Assembly: GCA_050735975.1 (NCBI GenBank)
Contig: JBOHVS010000183.1
Coordinates: 1-33,073, forward strand
Reading direction: 5' to 3'
Origin: DATMBL01 sp050735975
Lineage (GTDB): Bacteria > Desulfobacterota > Binatia > UBA9968
DNA: 33,073 nt
Below the pieces are notes generated by a model that saw only the letters and a list, made by a program, of their open reading frames with translations, ran no database searches and was not told the DNA's origin. A program made the position numbers and the translations under genes. Below, piece after piece: positions 28,989 through 33,073 of the stretch; positions within the stretch are counted from its first letter, which is position 1, and each line of letters opens with the position of its first letter.

Positions 28989-30269
28989 ATGAGCGTCAAT
29001 AACGGTCGATCGCCGCGCCGGAGAGTGGTCGTTACCGGCGTCGGCGTGGTTAGCCCGAACGGCATCGGCATCGGCGCATTTCATGATGCTATCCGTCGTG
29101 GGATAAGCGGCATTGATACCATCGCTTCTTTCGATGCCGAATTACTCTCTTGTCGTATCGCCGGTCAAGTGAAGGGCTTTTCTCCGGAAGAGTATTTGCC
29201 GGCTAAAGAGCTAAAGCGAACGGGAAGATCTGCTCCCATGGCCGTTGCGGCCGCGCAAGAGGCCCTTGGCCACGCTGGAATATGTCCCGATCAGATGAGC
29301 TTGGAAGAACGCCGATCGTGGGGAGTCGTTCTTGGCAGCGGCGGCGGGGCGCCGGACTTTACGGAATCCCAGTATCGCCTCTATTTCAACGATCAGTTGC
29401 GCAAGGTGAGCGCCTATAACGTCTCCAGCTCGACCATGGGATCGCTTTCCAGCGAACTATCTCTGCGCTTCGATTTCCGTGGTCCGAGCCACGTGATCTC
29501 GACGGGCTGCACGAGCTCCACCGATGCCATTGGCTACGCGTTCAACATGATTCGTTTCGGTCTGGCGGACCACCTGATCACCGGCGGTGCCGATGCCACA
29601 ATCACGCCGGGTATCATGCAAGGGTTCTGTGTCATGCAGGCGGTCTCTACCGCCTACAACGACGAACCCCAACGGGCGTCACGCCCTTTCGATCGACTGC
29701 GAGATGGTTTTGTTCTGGGCGAAGGCGCGTGGATTTTGGTGCTCGAAGAGCGCGAAGGGGCGCTGGCGCGTGGAGCCTCGATCTATGCCGAGGTCATGGG
29801 TTACGGATCCACCTGCGACGCCTACCATCGCGTGCGGCTGGATCCCAGCGGCGAAGAACCGGCGCGGGCGATGAGCGTGGCGGTTCAGGACGCCGGCGTT
29901 GCCAAAGACGAGATCGGTTACATCGCGCTGCATGGGACCTCGACAATTCTAAACGACAGAACGGAAACCCAAGCGGTGAAAAAGTGCTTTGGGCGCCGGG
30001 CCTACGATATTCCCATGAGCTCAATCAAATCTATGATCGGCCATCCACAGGGGGCCTCGGGCGCGGCCGGCGTCGTGGCGGCGCTTGTGGGGATGAAGGA
30101 TGGGTTCCTCCCGCCGACCATCAATTACGAAGAACCCGATAGCGAGTGCGATTTGAATTATCTGCCCAACGGCGAAAACGGTAAAGCAACAGATATTTCG
30201 CTTTGTAATTGCATTGGTTTTGGATCGAAGAATTCCGCGCTCGTTATCGCTCGTGGAAAGGCGCCATGA
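28989..30269 (+). CDS. Beta-ketoacyl-ACP synthase (FabF-like)
   Basis: The 426 residues have the KAS II layout: VVVTGVGVVSPNGIGIGAFH, catalytic Cys C174 in STGCTSSTDAIGYAFNMI, PFDRLRDGFVLGEGAWILVL, first His in IALHGTSTILNDRTETQAVK, second His in SIKSMIGHPQGASGAAGVVA, and the C-terminal IGFGSKNSALVI. The full Cys-His-His triad means an active condensing enzyme, not a chain-length factor. It is the first gene of a three-gene set with a methyltransferase and a flavin reductase, so it probably serves a dedicated lipid or polyketide, not housekeeping fatty acid synthesis. No ACP is nearby. The gap before it (28790-28988) has no clear promoter. Confidence 0.9.
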   Translation: MSVNNGRSPRRRVVVTGVGVVSPNGIGIGAFHDAIRRGISGIDTIASFDAELLSCRIAGQVKGFSPEEYLPAKELKRTGRSAPMAVAAAQEALGHAGICPDQMSLEERRSWGVVLGSGGGAPDFTESQYRLYFNDQLRKVSAYNVSSSTMGSLSSELSLRFDFRGPSHVISTGCTSSTDAIGYAFNMIRFGLADHLITGGADATITPGIMQGFCVMQAVSTAYNDEPQRASRPFDRLRDGFVLGEGAWILVLEEREGALARGASIYAEVMGYGSTCDAYHRVRLDPSGEEPARAMSVAVQDAGVAKDEIGYIALHGTSTILNDRTETQAVKKCFGRRAYDIPMSSIKSMIGHPQGASGAAGVVAALVGMKDGFLPPTINYEEPDSECDLNYLPNGENGKATDISLCNCIGFGSKNSALVIARGKAP

Positions 30270-30964
30270 AACGAAGCCTGGAGAAGGAATTGATGGATCT
30301 GCCGGGTCAGTCTAGAGAGTTATTGGAAGAAGACCTGCGCAACCTGAGAGTTCTCAATCGCTGCCTCGGCGGCTCTCGCGCAGTGATCCGAGGATTGACG
30401 CGTGCCGTGCAGAGACAAGGGCTCAGTAAGTTTTCTTTGCTTGACGTGGGTACCGGCAGCGGCGACATTCCGGCGGTCATTGCGAGTTGGGCGAGAAACA
30501 AAGGTTTAGGCGGGCAAATCGTCGGTCTCGAAGCGGCGCTGGTTACAATTCAAGCTGCGGTGAGACAAACGAAACACCTGCCGGAGATCGCAATTGTGCG
30601 CGGCGATGCCACCCAACCGCCCTTTCCGTCCGGTTCGTTCGATTTCGTCGTGGCATCGCAGTTGCTGCACCATTTTTCTGAGGAAACCATCATTTCCAAT
30701 TTAAGGGTATGGTCAAAGTTGGCGCGGAGAGCAATCATCATTAGCGATCTCGTGCGCCACCCGGTCGCTTATTACGGCATCGGCTGTCTCACCCGACTGG
30801 CGACGCGAAACATCATGACTCTCACGGACGCCCCGCTTTCAGTCAAACGCGCGTTTACCCTGAGCGAATGGCAAGATCTCTTCAACCGTGCCGGCGTCGG
30901 ACAGGTTGAACTGTTTTCGGTTTTCCCGTTCCGAATGATGGCGATTCTTTCACCCTCACCTTAA
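30266..30964 (+). CDS. Class I SAM-dependent methyltransferase
   Basis: The 232-residue protein starts at ATG 30266, overlapping the KAS stop as ATGA. It has the SAM-binding motif LLDVGTGSGDIPAVIASWA at about 58-76, an acidic residue after GQIVGLEAAL, the GDATQPPFPSGSFDFVVASQ segment and LLHHFSEETIISNLRVWSKL. Such methyltransferases beside a flavin reductase are typical of small lipid or polyketide tailoring loci. The last residues (SPSP) come from a repeat-like hairpin that supplies the stop codon, so the ancestral C-terminus may have been different. Confidence 0.87.
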   Translation: MKRSLEKELMDLPGQSRELLEEDLRNLRVLNRCLGGSRAVIRGLTRAVQRQGLSKFSLLDVGTGSGDIPAVIASWARNKGLGGQIVGLEAALVTIQAAVRQTKHLPEIAIVRGDATQPPFPSGSFDFVVASQLLHHFSEETIISNLRVWSKLARRAIIISDLVRHPVAYYGIGCLTRLATRNIMTLTDAPLSVKRAFTLSEWQDLFNRAGVGQVELFSVFPFRMMAILSPSP

Positions 30965-30990
30965 TCCTCTCCCGTCAAGGGAGAGGATTA
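30962..30990. repeat. Perfect 12-bp hairpin at the methyltransferase stop codon
   Basis: TAATCCTCTCCC (30962-30973) and GGGAGAGGATTA (30979-30990) are perfect complements around a 5-nt loop GTCAA. Together with the preceding TCACCCTCACC they resemble a widespread type of short intergenic repeat (CCTCTCCC/GGGAGAGG). No U-tract follows, so it is more likely a mobile repeat than an intrinsic terminator. It provides the TAA of the upstream gene. Confidence 0.7.
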
Positions 30991-31062
30991 CCGTCGTGCG
31001 CCGTGCCAGATTTTAGCAAACTGAGGAGACACAATGGTGAGTCTGATAGCAAAGGGTTAGAC

Positions 31063-32241
31063 ATGCAGCGCTTTGATGTGGTGATCGTAGGCGGCGGCCC
31101 GGCAGGATCGACGGCGGCGGTTACTCTCGCGCGCAGAGGGTATTCGGTTGCGCTCCTGGAGAAGGAGCACTTCCCACGCGAAAAACTCTGCGGCGATTTC
31201 TTGAATCCCGTCAACTGGCCGATGCTTCGCGAGCTAGGGGTCGAAGAAGAGGTCCTCTCCCGCCCGCACGAGAAAGTGTCGAAGTTTCGTTTTACTTCGT
31301 TCTCAGGGGAAGAGGCGGAAGTAGCCTTCGCTGAAAGTGGTCAAGCGGTTTTCGGCCTCGGCTTGCGCCGCTTCGATTTGGATCATGTCCTGTTGAAAAA
31401 GGCGGGGAGCGAAGGCGCGACGGTCTTGCAGGCATGCAGGGCGAGGGAGTTGAAGCGGGGTTTGAATGGTTGGTCCTTACAATTTGACCGCGCCGGTGTG
31501 TCCGAAAACCTGCGAGCAAGGGTGTTGATCGGCGCCGATGGTAGAAATTCATGGGTCGCGCATCGTTTGGGGTTGGCTGGGGATAGCGTTATGCGGGGTC
31601 GATCTGTCGGCTTTCAATATCAGTTGAAGTGCTCCGGCAGAGCTGGTGGCAAGGTGGAGATTCATTTGTTCCGCGGCGGTTACGCCGGTCTTGTCGGGCT
31701 CGATGGCGATACCGTTAACCTTTGCCTGGCGATTGAAAGAGATCGTCTGCCCGATCACCAGCCGGCTGAATTTGCGCTAGACTCATGCTTGCCGCAAAAT
31801 CCCTGGCTAAAACAAATTCTTCGTCGCGAGCGCGCGAGCGAGACACGCTCGATTTATCCAGTCTACTTCGCGCCTAGACGCGCTTGCGAAGACGGGGTCT
31901 TGCTTGTCGGTGACGCAGCGCGTGTAAACGAACCGGTCACCGGAGAAGGAGTTTACTTTGCATTGAAAAGCGGCTCCATCGCCGGCGATAGCATTGATCA
32001 CGCATTCCGAAAGAACGATTTTTCCAGCGCATATTTGAGCCGCTACGTTCGCCAATGCGCACAGACTTTCCGCTTCCGCCGGGGGATGAACTCGTTTATC
32101 CGCTGGCTGATGTACCGTCCGGGGCTTCTCTCACCTTTCATTCGCGTTTCCGCTAGAAGACCGCGATTGCTTGATTCTATTGTCCACGCGATTTGCCGGC
32201 CTGAAACATCAACAGAGACGGAACTACTGACGATTAAATAA
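31063..32241 (+). CDS. FAD-dependent oxidoreductase of the geranylgeranyl-reductase family
   Basis: From ATG 31063 (AAAGGG 6 nt upstream; an earlier GTG 31003 adds unlike residues) the protein has 392 residues. It shows the FAD motif VVIVGGGPAGSTAAVTLARR, then ALLEKEHFPREKLCGDFLNP with the family's conserved Cys-Gly, VLIGADGRNSWVAHRLGL and the second FAD block VLLVGDAARVNEPVTGEGVY. The family reduces prenyl double bonds or oxidises polyketide/aromatic products. With a KAS and a methyltransferase before it, a role as tailoring enzyme of a lipid-like product is likely. The C-terminal 60 residues are basic and may touch the membrane. Confidence 0.87.
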   Translation: MQRFDVVIVGGGPAGSTAAVTLARRGYSVALLEKEHFPREKLCGDFLNPVNWPMLRELGVEEEVLSRPHEKVSKFRFTSFSGEEAEVAFAESGQAVFGLGLRRFDLDHVLLKKAGSEGATVLQACRARELKRGLNGWSLQFDRAGVSENLRARVLIGADGRNSWVAHRLGLAGDSVMRGRSVGFQYQLKCSGRAGGKVEIHLFRGGYAGLVGLDGDTVNLCLAIERDRLPDHQPAEFALDSCLPQNPWLKQILRRERASETRSIYPVYFAPRRACEDGVLLVGDAARVNEPVTGEGVYFALKSGSIAGDSIDHAFRKNDFSSAYLSRYVRQCAQTFRFRRGMNSFIRWLMYRPGLLSPFIRVSARRPRLLDSIVHAICRPETSTETELLTIK

Positions 32242-32641
32242 AGCAGGTTAGCTGTGCTGCCGTGATTGGGTAAAATTTTCGCTCTTTTTGGGAGCGTAGC
32301 CTCCGGAGTAATGTATCCACAGAAAATGTTGATAACTCTGTTGATAACTCTGACCTGCAGCCTGAGAGGACGGCCAAAAGAGCCGGTCGCGGCGATTTGC
32401 CTAAATGATCGTCACCGAAACCAACTTAAAATCAACGACTTACATTAATTTGTCTAGACGACGCCACGGCGCGGTAGAACTTTATTTAATCCTTTTGTTT
32501 TCCACAGGCTTACGTGCTCGGTTCTGCGAGCCGCCACTACCCGCGCAGGTTTCTCTGGGATTTTCGACGGGATAAATGCGACCTTGTTATTGCGCCAAAA
32601 CTGATTAGAATGACGGCACATTTTTCGAGAAAGACCAACGA
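32242..32641. other. 400-nt intergenic region with DnaA-box-like repeats
   Basis: There is no credible gene here. GTATCCACA lies at 32313-32321. The 12-mer TGTTGATAACTC is repeated in tandem at 32327-32338 and 32339-32350; on the other strand it contains TTATCAACA. TTTTCCACA lies at 32498-32506. These are zero to one mismatch from the DnaA-box consensus TTWTNCACA. A/T-rich stretches lie at about 32425-32455 and 32480-32502. The 8-bp palindrome CTCCGGAG sits at 32301-32308. It could be a DnaA-controlled promoter of the ThyX-like gene or part of a replication origin; no dnaA, dnaN or gidA is nearby. Confidence 0.45.
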
Positions 32642-33073
32642 ATGAGTCAGGAGTTTACTGCGGACGAGCAAAACATGCTCGCGCCGTTTTTTACCAATCT
32701 CGATCGGTCTGTCTTTGGACTCAAACTCCCACAGGAAGTGGCCGGCGCGCTCTTTTCCCGCTACAGCCGCTCCAGCAAGAGCCTGCGCCGCACTTTTCTG
32801 GACGAGTTTCTCGGCGATCCCGAGCTTGGGCTGAAGGATCTGCTCGGGCCACAAACTTCAGCCAGCGACAATAGCGCTGCGCTAAAAAAGGCGCGGGCAT
32901 TCTATGACCGCGTGCTCGTGGGTTACGGCGATGACTCCGTCGCTCAGCTTGGAGGCGCGCATCTCGCTTGCGAGAACATCTCCAACGTCGCGGCCAAGCT
33001 GCTCGAGGATGCGCGCATCGGCATCGCGCCGCTGGAGAAATCCACCCGCTACGTGCGCTTCGACCAGAAGGAT
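32642..33073 (+). CDS. ThyX-like (FAD-dependent thymidylate synthase family) protein, 5' part
   Basis: The first 144 residues are visible; the gene runs off the window. The start is ATG 32642 (MSQEFTADEQNML). The segment RAFYDRVLVGYGDDSVAQLG, GAHLACENISNVAAKLLED and IAPLEKSTRYVRFDQ resembles the large ThyX-like group, where a G-H/Y-G-D-x-S block and [AS]-STRYI/V precede the flavin domain. The RHRxxS motif that proves ThyX would be further on. ThyX converts dUMP to dTMP with flavin and folate. Whether this member is the true synthase or a diverged relative cannot be told from the fragment. Confidence 0.7.
   Translation, partial: MSQEFTADEQNMLAPFFTNLDRSVFGLKLPQEVAGALFSRYSRSSKSLRRTFLDEFLGDPELGLKDLLGPQTSASDNSAALKKARAFYDRVLVGYGDDSVAQLGGAHLACENISNVAAKLLEDARIGIAPLEKSTRYVRFDQKD

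Noticed and set aside
32266..32448. 60-codon ORF in the gap before the ThyX-like gene
   Set aside because: It has no Shine-Dalgarno, mixed composition, and overlaps the DnaA-box-like repeats. It is unlikely to be translated.
1..33073. CRISPR arrays, tRNA/rRNA genes, transposases, integrases, prophage genes
   Set aside because: No regularly spaced repeats, no cloverleaf-like intergenic segments, and no transposase or integrase domains were seen among the reading frames.

Overview
The window is bacterial chromosomal DNA of moderately high GC, densely coding, with short intergenic gaps and very few recognisable mobile sequences. Zinc-finger anti-sigma/ECF pairs, an arsenosugar locus, a full oxidative pentose-phosphate operon with a fused transaldolase/glucose-6-phosphate isomerase, an in-frame UGA that looks like selenocysteine, and a reductive-dehalogenase-like protein all fit an uncultured soil or sediment Gram-negative lineage (Desulfobacterota/Binatota/NC10/Rokubacteria-like). 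This placement is inference and weak.

Layout. (1) 1-128: the 3' end of prfB. (2) 201-1372, minus: a HutC-type GntR regulator followed by two gene remnants, a nitroreductase N-terminus and an internally deleted, stop-interrupted peroxiredoxin. (3) 1454-6162, plus: an unusual redox cluster. It holds an AhpD/CMD-like peroxidase whose CxxC is read as CxxU through an in-frame TGA with a SECIS-like hairpin, an ATGA-coupled CMD paralogue without the catalytic motif, an IspH/LytB-like Fe-S protein that keeps the three cluster cysteines but has lost the substrate-binding His/Glu residues, a [2Fe-2S] ferredoxin with Asp in place of the third Cys, an ornithine-cyclodeaminase/mu-crystallin-like enzyme, a small one-helix membrane ORF in the -1 frame, a reductive-dehalogenase/QueG-like 2x[4Fe-4S] protein and a small unknown protein. 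I consider this the best candidate for an undescribed system. (4) 6149-8666, minus: an ECF sigma factor, its zinc-finger anti-sigma factor and a class III nucleotide cyclase with a zinc ribbon and a membrane domain. (5) 9043-17032, plus: an arsenosugar-type locus: arsM, arsS, a PiT transporter, a TVP38/DedA-FAD disulfide reductase fusion, a DUF547 protein and two arsenosugar-associated glycosyltransferase-family proteins. The divergent gap between (4) and (5) carries two copies of one ECF-type promoter motif, GGGAACTTT with CGTT after a 17-nt spacer from GGAAC, one facing each way. This suggests that the sigma factor controls both itself and the arsenic locus.

(6) 17147-28789, plus: tkt, rpiB, tal-pgi, gnd, zwf, glk, pgl and a GH15 glucan/trehalose hydrolase. 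Together they take glucose released by GH15, phosphorylate it and run it through the oxidative and non-oxidative pentose-phosphate pathways, giving reductant and sugar phosphates. (7) 28989-32241, plus: a beta-ketoacyl synthase, a SAM methyltransferase and a geranylgeranyl-reductase-type flavoprotein, probably a small lipid or polyketide modification locus. (8) 32242-32641: a 400-nt non-coding gap with DnaA-box-like repeats. (9) 32642 to the end: the start of a ThyX-like protein.

No rRNA, tRNA, CRISPR array, transposase or integrase was recognised.
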